In this document: positions 8,726-17,311 of the stretch, in pieces
Layout of the letters: every line of letters begins with the position of its first letter
Position numbering within the stretch: the stretch's first letter is position 1
Origin: Planctomycetaceae bacterium
Lineage (GTDB): Bacteria; Planctomycetota; Planctomycetia; Pirellulales; Thermoguttaceae
Reading direction: 5' to 3'
NCBI GenBank assembly: GCA_031283515.1
Contig: JAITBS010000077.1
Coordinates: 1 to 54,587 of the forward strand
DNA: 54,587 nt
Notes under the pieces: model-generated
The model's input: the letters and a program-made list of their open reading frames with translations, nothing else
The model's database searches: none
Told to the model about the DNA's origin: nothing
Made by a program: the position numbers and the translations under genes

Positions 8726-9865
8726 CTACTTATAGCGTATGGTGAGGTAACTTTCATAGCGGCGGAGGTCTAATCGTCCTTCCGCAACCGCGTTTTTGAC
8801 CGCGCAATCATCTTCGTGAGAATGCGTACAATCAGGGAATCGACAACGATTTTCATACGGGCGCAAATCTCGGAATAAACCAAACACTTCTTCCGGTATA
8901 ATATCCCACAACATAAATTCCCGCAAACCCGGTGTGTCCACAACAAAACCTCCAAATGATAACTGATGTAATGCTGCTGTTGTTGTTGTGTGTTGCCCTT
9001 TTTGAGTACTGCCAAGATCGGCAACCCGCAGATTTAACGCCGGATCAATCATGTTGAGAAGCGACGATTTACCCACTCCACTCTGACCCGTCACCACACT
9101 TTCCCGATTAATGAGTTGTTGCCGTAACCGCTCCATCCCAAAACCCGTCTCCGCACTCAGAAGTATGACCTTGTAACCCATTTGGGAATACACCCCAATA
9201 ATCGGTTGCAACTCCGTTTTATTAATCAGATCAATCTTATTAATACAAATAATCGGTTTCACTCCGGTTTGTTCCGCCGTCAAAAGTAACCGATCAATCA
9301 GATTGGGTTTGAACACCGGTTGGTCGGCACTGGCAACAATCAGTATCTGGTCAACATTGGTAACAATCACATGTTTCCGGTGTTTACTTTCTCTCGAAAT
9401 ACTTCCGTGACGCGGTTCGACCCGCTCAATCATCGCCTCGTTCACCCCAGACACAACACCCACAACAGGACGAATAAGAACCCGATCCCCCGTCACAACC
9501 GGTTGCCGTTGCTCGGTGGACATTGTCTTCAGTATCCGGCGCGTCACACTTTGGAATATCCGACCATCGTCCGTCTGAACAACACTACTCGCCCCATGAA
9601 CACATAACACCCGACCAAATAACACCACTCCACTACTCGACTCAGGAAGAATCGTAAACCCATATTCCTCACCAGATTCAACCCACTCGCCAATAACCGT
9701 TCGGCGACGCGATAATTCACTCTTACCGCCAATCCGTTCCACAGATATTTCCGATTCCTCTTCAAAACCGTGTTCCTCAAAACGTTGTGTCCAGTCATCA
9801 ATTCGAGTTCGTTTGGATCGGTTCTTACGGAATGTAACACGGAGTTTTTTCGGTTTTTTCATCAC
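8726..9865 (-). CDS. rsgA: Ribosome small-subunit-dependent GTPase A
   Basis: A 379-residue circularly permuted GTPase that acts in late 30S maturation and releases assembly factors. Residues about 85-160 form the OB-fold domain. The G motifs appear in permuted order: NKID (G4), then GQSGVGKSSLLN (P-loop), then DTPGLREF (G3). A C-terminal zinc site follows (CRFPDCTHSHEDDC, a Cys-Cys-His-Cys pattern). The N-terminal ~75 residues are longer than in Escherichia coli and basic (KKPKKLRVTFRKNRSKRTR), which suggests an rRNA-contacting extension common in this phylum. It is a single gene with repeats at both borders. Confidence 0.93.
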   Translation of the reverse strand: MMKKPKKLRVTFRKNRSKRTRIDDWTQRFEEHGFEEESEISVERIGGKSELSRRRTVIGEWVESGEEYGFTILPESSSGVVLFGRVLCVHGASSVVQTDDGRIFQSVTRRILKTMSTEQRQPVVTGDRVLIRPVVGVVSGVNEAMIERVEPRHGSISRESKHRKHVIVTNVDQILIVASADQPVFKPNLIDRLLLTAEQTGVKPIICINKIDLINKTELQPIIGVYSQMGYKVILLSAETGFGMERLRQQLINRESVVTGQSGVGKSSLLNMIDPALNLRVADLGSTQKGQHTTTTAALHQLSFGGFVVDTPGLREFMLWDIIPEEVFGLFRDLRPYENRCRFPDCTHSHEDDCAVKNAVAEGRLDLRRYESYLTIRYK

Positions 9866-10024
9866 CGTTCAGCTTGGTTTTGGTAATTCTTAATTTTAAC
9901 AAATGCCCCTTTTATAACCAACTCTCGATCCATAAACTCTGCCCAGCCTCAAATTATCACCCACAAAAATCAGTATAACCAATGTCAGAAAAAAATCAAT
10001 CGCCAGTTTTTGAATAGATAGTTT

Positions 10025-10190
10025 AGGTAGTTGATAGTGGATAGTTGATAGTGGATAATTGAGAGTTAATAGTGAATAGTGTCGCAAGCGGAGTAATACC
10101 ATTGCGGCAATAATCCGCTTGCGAAACTACTAACTATTCACTACTAACTATTCACTACTAACTATTCACTACTAACTATTCACTACTAAC
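10025..10190. repeat. REP-like palindrome with reiterated 14-bp arm units
   Basis: The left arm (AGTTGATAGTGGATAGTTG and similar) and the core TGTCGCAAGCGGAGTAATAC ... AATAATCCGCTTGCGA form the usual hairpin. The right arm is expanded into at least four tandem copies of ACTATTCACTACTA. It ends two to three bases before the ATG of the 150-residue gene, so it occupies the whole position where a ribosome-binding site would be expected. Confidence 0.8.
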
Positions 10191-10192
10191 TA

Positions 10193-10645
10193 ATGCCGAT
10201 TCCTTTATTTCTTATTGTTCCGGATCGCCGGTTAATTCGGGCAATTCATGTTGCCGACGAACAGCACCAGTTCGAAATCACCCGCTTTCGCTCACTTCAA
10301 CACGCCCTCGAAAAAGGAAATACCGATAAAAATTCGCCAAGACTTCTCATTGTTCAATGGAATAGCGAAGACATTCTAAAAGAACTCGCCCAAAATAAAT
10401 CCTTCAATCCCATACCTTATTCTTCGCGTCTTATCGTTTATTATCCGGAACTTTCACAAAAAACGCCCGCCGAAGGTGAAGAAATCCGTTTCGCTCTCCT
10501 CCAACTCAAAATAATCACCGTTTTTTCGCAACTTCGTGAACTCCCCTCTGTCCTTGACATCGCCCAACATTACGCCAACCGCTTCACAACTCCGCAAAAA
10601 CAATGGACTCAAATCATTGACGACACGTTGCCCTGGAAAAAATAA
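10193..10645 (+). CDS. Hypothetical protein, 150 residues
   Basis: A small soluble protein of unknown family. The start MPIPLFLIVPDRRLIRAIH reads like a first beta-strand and helix, and RLLIVQWNS and SSRLIVYYPE could be further strands of an alpha/beta, receiver-like fold. The acidic pocket and Lys of response regulators are not evident. There is no Shine-Dalgarno: the repeat described just upstream runs up to the ATG, so translation initiation may be weak or leaderless-like. Coding character and amino-acid composition look genuine, but the function is unknown. Confidence 0.5.
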   Translation: MPIPLFLIVPDRRLIRAIHVADEQHQFEITRFRSLQHALEKGNTDKNSPRLLIVQWNSEDILKELAQNKSFNPIPYSSRLIVYYPELSQKTPAEGEEIRFALLQLKIITVFSQLRELPSVLDIAQHYANRFTTPQKQWTQIIDDTLPWKK

Positions 10646-10751
10646 AGTCAACTCAATTCCAAAAAATCGTAATTTAATAGAACATCAATCAACTGAATGC
10701 AAGAAGAATAAAAATATTATCGGGACGAAATTCTAATATTTCTTTATTGTT

Positions 10752-11666
10752 TTATTTTTTGGGCGAACAGAGTTCACACGAATTCAATCCGCAACAACAT
10801 TCCGTTAAACGGGCAAGATAATGAATATTGTCTCCGGCACCTTGAAAACCAATAACACGTTTATCAATAGTGGTTTCTTGACGAATAAAATGTCCGGCGT
10901 CAAGATCAAGTTCCATTTTACCGGATAAAAATTTGTCAAGGATTTGCGATTCTTCTTTGGGCGTCAGAGGAGTCAATATTCTTGTAGCGAATTTGATCAC
11001 CGCAATACCGGAATGAACACCGAACAATGTAAATTCTTGTCTTGTATTGATTTTTTTAACCGTACCGTTGGACTGTGCAATTTCAACCGGCATTACTTCC
11101 GACCAAGAATCACCGACAGCAACAGGTTCTTTCGGTAACAGAATTACAATACGATTTTCCGTACTTGTACTGCCGGAATAAATTCGAAGCGGTTTTTTGG
11201 AAGTTTTGCCAAGAACGTCAATCGAAATGTGTGCTAAGGGGACACCAATTGTTCCATCAAGATTGATAAATGCGCCGGGAATATTTTTATCCTTTCGGCT
11301 GTTGTACTCTGCGATTTTGGCACCATCTTTATCTGTTTGAAATTGACGCATATTTACATCGTCAACAAGATATTCAAATGTTGCAGTTTCTTTGTTATCA
11401 ACACTAATTACCGTCCAGACTTTGGTTGATCGGCTTGTTGTTTCAACAACTTCTTCAACTCCACTCACCGATGTCCGAATCTTCAACGATTGTAAAACAT
11501 TCCAACGCAGAACATTTCCCTTTTGGAAACGATAACGGAGTAAGTACTTATTAGATTCTGTTGACGAATCAGCATGAACATTTTGAATGTGATCCGAAAA
11601 TAACACAAACAACAAAAAAACTGCCGCGCAAAAAAACGCGGCACAAAAGAAAAAACGTTGCATCAT
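10752..11666 (-). CDS. Hypothetical secreted protein
   Basis: A 304-residue protein with an N-terminal signal peptide (FFFCAAFFCAAVFLLFVLF, likely cut near VHA-DSS). The mature part starts with YLLRYRFQKGNVLRWNV, a beta-rich opening seen in planctomycete exported proteins of unknown function (DUF6263-like, a tentative match). It ends in a Cys-rich tail (ECCCGLNSCELC) that could bind metal or form disulfides. It lies 18 bp downstream of rplS on the same strand and is therefore likely the last gene of the rpsP-trmD-rplS transcript. That is an odd partner for ribosomal genes. Confidence 0.55.
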   Translation of the reverse strand: MMQRFFFCAAFFCAAVFLLFVLFSDHIQNVHADSSTESNKYLLRYRFQKGNVLRWNVLQSLKIRTSVSGVEEVVETTSRSTKVWTVISVDNKETATFEYLVDDVNMRQFQTDKDGAKIAEYNSRKDKNIPGAFINLDGTIGVPLAHISIDVLGKTSKKPLRIYSGSTSTENRIVILLPKEPVAVGDSWSEVMPVEIAQSNGTVKKINTRQEFTLFGVHSGIAVIKFATRILTPLTPKEESQILDKFLSGKMELDLDAGHFIRQETTIDKRVIGFQGAGDNIHYLARLTECCCGLNSCELCSPKK

Positions 11667-11684
11667 AACAGTACAATGAAAAAT

Positions 11685-12125
11685 TTACGTTGATGTTTCT
11701 GTTTCTTTTTTCTTATTTTTGGAACCTCGCCGCGGTTTTTTAACGGTTTTGATTTCTTCGGTTTTCCGTTTGACAGCACGTTCTTTGAGGCGTACTGCCT
11801 TACCGACACGATCTCGCAGGAAATACAATTTTGCACGATGAACAACTGCACTACGAACCGTTTCGATTTTAGCGATTCGTGGGGAATGAAGAGCGAATTT
11901 TCGTTCCACACCTTCACCTGCCACAATCCGGCGGACAGTAAACATTTCCCGTGTTCCGCTTCCGCTTCGGGCAATGACAACTCCGTTGAAAATCTGAATA
12001 CGTTCTTTTTCACCTTCGAGAATACGGCAATGTACATTAACCGTATCACCAATTTCAAACTGTGAAATTTCCGATTGCGGTTTTTTACTTTGTGCCTCAA
12101 CAATATTTATCAATTGGTCACTCAT
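11685..12125 (-). CDS. rplS: 50S ribosomal protein L19
   Basis: L19 sits at the 30S-50S interface of the ribosome. The family core is complete: FEIGDTVNVHCRILEGEKER, then IQIFNGVVIARSGSGTREMFTVRR, then GVERKFALHSPRIAKIE and RAKLYFLRDRVGKAVRLKE. The usual length is about 115-125 residues. Here a basic Lys/Arg/Thr-rich tail of about 25 residues extends it to 146. It follows trmD on the same strand, as in most bacteria. Confidence 0.96.
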   Translation of the reverse strand: MSDQLINIVEAQSKKPQSEISQFEIGDTVNVHCRILEGEKERIQIFNGVVIARSGSGTREMFTVRRIVAGEGVERKFALHSPRIAKIETVRSAVVHRAKLYFLRDRVGKAVRLKERAVKRKTEEIKTVKKPRRGSKNKKKETETST

Positions 12126-12207
12126 AATTTTGTCTCCATTTGTAACGAATTACTTCGTTATTTATTTTGTTTTGTCTTTGGTTATTGAAAATTGCGAAAA
12201 TAGTGTT

Positions 12208-12930
12208 TCAGTTTTTTGGTGATGAATTACCGGAAGCGGTTACTAATAAGTCGGGTCTTTTTTCTTTTGTTCGTTGTAAACTATTGTTGTTGCGCCATTG
12301 GGCGATTTCGGCGTGGTTTCCGCTCAACAGTATTTCCGGTACGGAAAAACCGCGATATTCTCTTGGTCTTGTGTAATGAGCGCAATCTAAAATTCGGTTA
12401 CCGGTTGAAAAGGAATCAAACCGGTTGGAATCTTCGTCACCCAAAACGCCGCGAATTAATCGCATTACTGTTTCAATGACAACCATTGCCGCAACTTCTC
12501 CACCATTGAGAATATAATCGCCGATGGAAACTTCTTCGGGTTTAAGGATTTCAGCAACACGTTCATCGAAACCCTCATATCTTCCGCAAAGCATTACAAT
12601 CCGTTGTTCTGTTGCGAGTTCCTCCGCAAACCTCTGATTAAAACAACGTCCTTGCGGCGTGAACATCAACAATCGTCCAGGTTGTTGTTGATGCTGTATT
12701 TCTTCAACACAGGGAACAACTCGATCAACTTTGAGCAACATTCCAGGACCACCGCCAAAAGGACGATCATCCATAGTTGCGTGTTTATCGTCTGCCCAAT
12801 CCCGCATATTATGAAGCCGAACTTCGATTTTTTGTGCTGCCAAAGCCCCTTTCAAAACACTTTCCGAAAGAAATCCTTCGAAAATACTGGGGAAAAGTGT
12901 TAAAACATCAAAACAAATTACTGACGGCAT
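12208..12930 (-). CDS. trmD: tRNA (guanine(37)-N1)-methyltransferase
   Basis: A 240-residue SPOUT methyltransferase that methylates G37 of tRNAs with SAM and prevents +1 frameshifting. Diagnostic motifs are FDVLTLFPSIFEGF at the N-terminus, DDRPFGGGPGMLLK (about 55-68), MLCGRYEGFDERV (knot region), IGDYILNGGEVAAMVVIE and YRGFSVPEILLSGNHAEI. It lies between rpsP (90-bp gap) and rplS (82-bp gap). rimM, which commonly sits between rpsP and trmD, is absent here. Confidence 0.96.
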   Translation of the reverse strand: MPSVICFDVLTLFPSIFEGFLSESVLKGALAAQKIEVRLHNMRDWADDKHATMDDRPFGGGPGMLLKVDRVVPCVEEIQHQQQPGRLLMFTPQGRCFNQRFAEELATEQRIVMLCGRYEGFDERVAEILKPEEVSIGDYILNGGEVAAMVVIETVMRLIRGVLGDEDSNRFDSFSTGNRILDCAHYTRPREYRGFSVPEILLSGNHAEIAQWRNNNSLQRTKEKRPDLLVTASGNSSPKN

Positions 12931-13020
12931 GAACTTTGCTAAACACGGAATCTTGCAAGCAGAACAAATAATACGATGATGATTGATATTTTCTGATTGA
13001 TATTTTGTTCAATACGGGAT

Positions 13021-13461
13021 TTATGTTTCTGTGGGTGTTGTTTCGGTAGTTGTATTATTTTTTTTCTTTTGTTTTGATTTTTTTTGTTGTTGCAGTGGTT
13101 GTTGCTGCAGTTGTTGTGTTTGTGGTTGTGGTGATGATTCGATTGTATAAGTTGAACGTGGGCGGCGATTTACCAAGCGTCCCAATGCCATTTTTTGGTT
13201 TTCGAGATGTGTTCCGTCGAGTCCGTATTTTTTGATGAGTACGGAAACTTTATCAGACGGTTGGGCTCCGACACCGATCCAGTATTTGATACGTTCGCCG
13301 TTCAAAATGGCACGAGCGTCGGTTTCCGATACCATTGGATCGTAATATCCCACCTCTTCGAGTACCCGACCATCACGCGGAGTTCGGGCGTCCATCACAC
13401 AAACACGGAAAAACGGACGATGAAGCCGTCCCATTTTTTTCATACGAATTTTAACTGCCAA
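13021..13461 (-). CDS. rpsP: 30S ribosomal protein S16 with long Gln/Lys-rich tail
   Basis: S16 helps early 30S assembly. Residues 1-85 carry the core (AVKIRMKKMGRLHRPFFRVCVMDAR, given here in two parts: AVKIRMKKMGRLHRP and FFRVCVMDAR; then VGYYDPM, ERIKYWIGVGAQPSD). The start is a TTG preceded by AAGGAG at a good distance, which restores the family-typical M-A-V-K-I-R. The family is usually 80-90 residues. Here about 60 extra residues follow, rich in Gln, Lys and Thr (QQLQQQPLQQQKK). This tail is encoded by trinucleotide-like runs and is probably disordered. It is the first gene of the rpsP-trmD-rplS group. Confidence 0.95.
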   Translation of the reverse strand: MAVKIRMKKMGRLHRPFFRVCVMDARTPRDGRVLEEVGYYDPMVSETDARAILNGERIKYWIGVGAQPSDKVSVLIKKYGLDGTHLENQKMALGRLVNRRPRSTYTIESSPQPQTQQLQQQPLQQQKKSKQKKKNNTTTETTPTET

Positions 13462-13623
13462 CTGTTTTCTCCTTAAATAGTTAAGTAAAAGTAAGAGGAA
13501 TGAATGCCGATAAAATTTTCACTTGACCCAATAAAAAAACTCCCGAATTGGTTCCCAATTCGAAATAACATGTTTTGCCTATTATCACTTACAATCTAGG
13601 GTACGAAAAGGGGGGGCTAAAAA

Positions 13624-13702
13624 AGTTGAAAGTGGAGAGTTCGCATGAGGAGTATTGGCTAAAACGTTCCGGCAGTAATCCTCATGCGAACATTATTCAC
13701 TG
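13624..13702. repeat. REP-like palindrome (short form)
   Basis: Hairpin with left arm GTGGAGAGTTCGCATGAGGA and right arm TCCTCATGCGAACATTATTC. It is a variant of the family in which the usual GCAAGCG core has become GCATGAG. It lies upstream of rpsP in a region without genes (13462-13912). The rest of that stretch holds only AT-rich sequence. Confidence 0.75.
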
Positions 13703-13912
13703 TCACCCCCAAAATATCCAAATTAACTCGCCATTACACACCAGCCTGTAAGTGTTAGGCTTTTTTTGAAAAAACCATAAATATTGTAAAAGGGGGCGGT
13801 TGTTTTAGAACAAAATTGAATTAGAATGATCACTCACTTAAATTAATTTTCGAATTAGTAGAGAATTTTTTCAAAAAACAAAATATTTTTTTTGTGAGGG
13901 GGGAAATATCTC

Positions 13913-13940
13913 TTGACGGACATTTAGTGTTTACTATAAT
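13913..13940 (+). promoter_or_regulatory. Strong sigma-70-type promoter
   Basis: TTGACG (13913-13918), a 16-bp spacer and a perfect TATAAT (13935-13940). Transcription should begin near 13947, at the first stem of the structured leader, giving a leader of about 520 nt ahead of the 71-residue gene. Confidence 0.75.
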
Positions 13941-13942
13941 TA

Positions 13943-14080
13943 CTGCCGTATGCTGATGGTATGCGCCGCACGGCAGCGATAAATCGTGTTGAAAAAACAT
14001 GATTTCCCTCTTAAGTTGATGTCCGGTATTGACCGATAACGTCAGAGGTGAATTAAATTTGTTTCGACAAATTTAATTTC
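13943..14080 (+). ncRNA. Candidate structured leader RNA (unassigned)
   Basis: Four consecutive hairpins start at the predicted transcription start. (1) CTGCCGT (13943-13949) pairs with ACGGCAG (13970-13976). (2) ATCGTGTT (13983-13990) pairs with AACATGAT (13996-14003). (3) A three-tier stem pairs CCTC/GAGG (14007-14010 with 14045-14048), TGATG/CGTCA (14017-14021 with 14040-14044) and CGGT/ACCG (14024-14027 with 14032-14035). (4) A perfect 12-bp stem (14051-14062 with 14067-14078) is closed by a TTCG loop. It does not resemble tmRNA, RNase P RNA, SRP RNA or a riboswitch that I know. It could be a cis-regulatory leader or an independent small RNA. About 390 nt without clear structure separate it from the next gene. 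Confidence 0.5.
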
Positions 14081-14468
14081 TATAAAAGTTGCTCGTAACA
14101 TAGTTTATGTTTGGCGGTCTGTTATTGTACTTTATAAAAACGATATACGTACTTTGCACAAAAACAAACAATAAATAAATCACCGCAACTCTCCAAACAA
14201 CAGAATACAGTTGCTGAAAACACAGAACCAAATTACCACACAAAGAATAGTACAGTCCAGATTATTCAGACAATTCGCTTAAATCAACAAAGAAAAATAT
14301 TCAGAATTGTCTATAATTATACCAATGAAACCGCAATATCCGTTTAGGTTAACACGTTCGGTTTTGCTGAAATTAGTATTTTGTAATTGAATATTTCAAT
14401 TGATTTTTTTAATTTATTACTACTAGATTCGTTAAGGAAGGCGAAAAAGAAGATCACGAGGTGAGCGT

Positions 14469-14684
14469 ATGAAAAACGTATTTGATACGATACTGGAAAC
14501 CGGACATGATGAAGAATTTGTTCCTGTTGTAACCGAAGATTTCCGACCGACAGATGCACCGGCAGGTTCTCCGGCAAAACTGGAAGTTTTGGCAGAACGT
14601 GTTCGTAAGGGCTTACCGCTTTGGCACCCCGAAGATCGGGTCGATTACGCCGGTTTAACCGGAGCAGTGCGGCCGCGAGACTAA
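14469..14684 (+). CDS. Small conserved-looking protein, 71 residues
   Basis: A 71-residue acidic soluble protein preceded by GAGGTGAGCGT, a good Shine-Dalgarno. The C-terminal half is dense in conserved-looking residues (GSPAKLEVLAERVRKGLPLW, then HPEDRVDYAGLTGAVRPRD). I believe similar small proteins occur across planctomycetes, but I cannot verify this. The function is unknown. The strong promoter and the long structured leader imply tight or conditional expression. It is followed 133 bp later by a ROK kinase on the same strand. Confidence 0.7.
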   Translation: MKNVFDTILETGHDEEFVPVVTEDFRPTDAPAGSPAKLEVLAERVRKGLPLWHPEDRVDYAGLTGAVRPRD

Positions 14685-14817
14685 TTGAAATTGTTTTGTT
14701 TTATTTTATTATCGCTAGTAACGGATTCATTCGTTCCTAGCGATTTTATTGTTATTATTCATTGACAATGAGGTAATAAACAACAGTAACAACCAAATTC
14801 ATTCAACAATTCACATT

Positions 14818-15774
14818 ATGAATATTCTTGCGTTGGATATTGGCGGTTCCAAATTGATTGCGGCATTGTTGTTTGCTGATGATTCTCGATTCGAGATATT
14901 TTCTGCGGCACACCGGAATTTGGCGATTGATTGTCGTCGGGAACAACTTCTCACTCTGATTGATGATGCTGTTGCGGAACTTGGAAATATCTCATTTGAA
15001 CGGGTTGGTATTACCATCCCCGGTTTGGCGGATTCTTGCAATGGTATTTGGGTTTACGCTTGTTTTTCGGGGATTCGGGATTTTCCGATAGTCCAAATTC
15101 TTTCCGAACGCTATGGCAATAAACCGATTGCCATCGAAAATGATGTTAATGCTTGTGCATTGGCAGAAAAAAAGTATGGCAAATGTCGGGAGTTAAACGA
15201 TTTTCTTTGGATAACAGTCAGTAATGGTATTGGCGGCGGTCTTATTCTGAACGGCGAAGTTTATTCGGGACATTTTGGCGGGGCGGCGGAGATTGGTCAT
15301 TTTGTGGTTATGGATTCAGTTGACGGTTGCCAACCTCCGATTCGTTGTGGTTGTGGTCATTTTGGTTGTCTTGAAGCCGAAGCTGCTGGACCGGGGATTG
15401 CCAAGCGTTACGCTTGGAAACTTCAGGAGCAGCATCAGTCGAACCCGACGCGGTCAACGCCGATTTTATCGGCTTATACAGCTCACAAGGTTGCGGAACT
15501 CGCTCGTAACGGCGATTCGCTTGCCTTGTCGGTGATGGAAACAACCGGCACACTTCTTGGTAAAGCGGCGAGTTATGCTGTTAACCTTTTGAACTTGGAA
15601 GCGGTCATATTTGGGGGCGGCGTGATACAATCATTTGATCTTCTCTTGCCTTCTCTGGAAAAATCATTCCGCACGCGGCTTTTCCGGAGTGCCAACCCTT
15701 CCGTAAAACTGGAACAAACGGGACTCGGTTATCATGCCGGACTTGCCGGAGCGGCGGCAATAACGTTGTTCTGA
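14818..15774 (+). CDS. ROK-family sugar kinase
   Basis: A 318-residue cytosolic kinase of the ROK family (glucokinase/N-acetylhexosamine kinase/fructokinase type). The start at 14818 (MNILALDIGGSK) places the ATP phosphate-binding motif DIGGSK at residues 6-11. An in-frame start at 14749 would add an unlikely leader. GITIPGLAD, NDVNACALAEKKYG (sugar-binding and catalytic Asp region), SNGIGGGLIL, EIGHF and the zinc signature CGCGHFGCLE are all present. Length and motifs are normal. The sugar specificity cannot be read from sequence. Confidence 0.88.
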   Translation: MNILALDIGGSKLIAALLFADDSRFEIFSAAHRNLAIDCRREQLLTLIDDAVAELGNISFERVGITIPGLADSCNGIWVYACFSGIRDFPIVQILSERYGNKPIAIENDVNACALAEKKYGKCRELNDFLWITVSNGIGGGLILNGEVYSGHFGGAAEIGHFVVMDSVDGCQPPIRCGCGHFGCLEAEAAGPGIAKRYAWKLQEQHQSNPTRSTPILSAYTAHKVAELARNGDSLALSVMETTGTLLGKAASYAVNLLNLEAVIFGGGVIQSFDLLLPSLEKSFRTRLFRSANPSVKLEQTGLGYHAGLAGAAAITLF

Positions 15775-15798
15775 TCCAAGACGGGCTCTAATGAATGA

Positions 15799-17232
15799 TT
15801 ACGGTTCATGGGAATCCTTTTCGTTATTCACGATGATTTCACCGACAAGCGTATTTGTTGGGAAGTTTGCGAGGATGTACGTATTTCGTCCGGCGTCCAC
15901 CTGAATTGTTCGGCTATGTTCTGTTCCAAGACGAGTTGAACTTGGCGAATGCCGATAGCTATTGTCAGCAAGAGAAAATACACGGCTGGATGGTTGTAAG
16001 GAAAGGCGGTGCTCTCCTGCTGGTACTTCTATCCGTGCCGCTTGAATTTCTGCTGGTAAAAGATTCCAACAACGAGTATCAGCTGTTTCCAGAGCTTCCC
16101 AAAGAAGCCCGCCAAGTTCCATTGCCAAACTAATCCAAGGATTGGTATCCATTATTTCCTTACTTCCGTACACGATTCCTTTTTTGAGCGAACGCCGAAT
16201 CACTGCTCTTGCAATAACTTGCGGTTTCACTGCTTCAAATTGTTCTTCTGCCATACGTCCGATATTGGTTAATGTTTCTGTTTGAGCAGACCATTTTCCA
16301 TCGATCGACACGGTAAGAGCCGGCACTGCTTCACGCGGACGGACAACAACCGGAATCATCACCGGTGCGAAATCGGGAATAACTGGACGTTGACTTGACA
16401 TTGCGAGGATTAGTGTTGTCCAGAACTGGGCAGCTTGTAAAACTTCGCAATTCTGTTGCAACTTGTAAGGACCGGCGCCGACAAGTCCGAAAACATACAC
16501 GACACCATATCCTGAGGCACAGTGAAAACCTGTTTTAGCTCGTTCTAAATCGCGTTGTCCTTGTGTGAAATCTGGTTCCCAATGACAAACGGTTTCGTAG
16601 GCTTTGGCGACATCATCGTAATTGCGGAGTGTTTCTTCCTGCATAACACCGAACAGATAAGGTCCGACAGCGGTTTGCCGATAGGATTTTTCTTTAAGAT
16701 TTAGTGTTTTATGCTCATTGTTTGGGTCTTTGACGATTCCGTTTTGAATGATTTCATTTTGTTTTTGATTGATTTGCAGGGCATAAGCTGGGGCATCGGT
16801 TCCGTCATACATTAAGTTTGCCAGTGCGAGAAAAACACGAATCAACACTTTTTCGTAATCTTCACCGGCATAAGAGACGGTATTATCATCGAGCAACATG
16901 GAAACAGTTTTTTCGGCGACATTGACGACACGTTCTCTTTCATTTTTATCAAAATGGTCACGAACTTCTCGTAATAGTTTTTCGGCTTCGCGTGGTTTTC
17001 CGCTGCACAGTTCGATGATAGATTGATTTAATTTGAGCAAATCAATTTCGTGCCGTCGTTTTTTTTTCAGACATTTATTGATTTCTTTCTGGGCGTCTTC
17101 AAGTTTTCCCTGTTCAAAATGATTACGAATTTTGAGGTGCCGTTCGCCAAAACTGGCGCAGCCCGCAACTCCAATCAGAACACTGACTGCAAAAAAATAG
17201 AAAACCGGCTTAATCCCAATCAACAAATTCAT
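15799..17232 (-). CDS. COG3014-like lipoprotein with tetratricopeptide-like helices
   Basis: About 477 residues from ATG 17232 (MNLLIGIKPVFYFF). A longer frame to 17274 is possible. A signal peptide with lipobox VAGC predicts a lipoprotein. The N-terminal half is helical and TPR-like (HFEQGKLEDAQKEINKCL, GKPREAEKLLREV). YAGEDYEKVLIRVFLALANL is typical of the COG3014 lipoprotein group. A Gly-rich hydrophobic stretch (YVFGLVGAGPYK) and a beta-rich tail (AGEHRLSLQP, DAGRNTYILANFP) follow. COG3014 members often occur with CsgG/LpoB-like lipoproteins, and one of these lies at 4.4-5.1 kb. Their function is unknown. It converges on the ROK gene with a 24-bp gap. Confidence 0.6.
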   Translation of the reverse strand: MNLLIGIKPVFYFFAVSVLIGVAGCASFGERHLKIRNHFEQGKLEDAQKEINKCLKKKRRHEIDLLKLNQSIIELCSGKPREAEKLLREVRDHFDKNERERVVNVAEKTVSMLLDDNTVSYAGEDYEKVLIRVFLALANLMYDGTDAPAYALQINQKQNEIIQNGIVKDPNNEHKTLNLKEKSYRQTAVGPYLFGVMQEETLRNYDDVAKAYETVCHWEPDFTQGQRDLERAKTGFHCASGYGVVYVFGLVGAGPYKLQQNCEVLQAAQFWTTLILAMSSQRPVIPDFAPVMIPVVVRPREAVPALTVSIDGKWSAQTETLTNIGRMAEEQFEAVKPQVIARAVIRRSLKKGIVYGSKEIMDTNPWISLAMELGGLLWEALETADTRCWNLLPAEIQAARIEVPAGEHRLSLQPSSRVFSLADNSYRHSPSSTRLGTEHSRTIQVDAGRNTYILANFPTNTLVGEIIVNNEKDSHEP

Positions 17233-17311
17233 GGGTGAAATAGTACTGTTTGCCCCAAATTTCCGCAAGACCAATTTTGATACTGTTCAAGATATATTTA
17301 CGGAAAGAACA

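Noticed and set aside
11663..12103. Second 146-residue frame overlapping rplS
   Set aside because: It is an out-of-frame shadow of the L19 gene on the same strand.
13943..14468. tmRNA, RNase P RNA, SRP RNA or tRNA in the 13.9-14.5 kb leader
   Set aside because: None of their conserved sequence signatures (tRNA-like acceptor and T-loop, RNase P core, SRP tetraloop region) was found.
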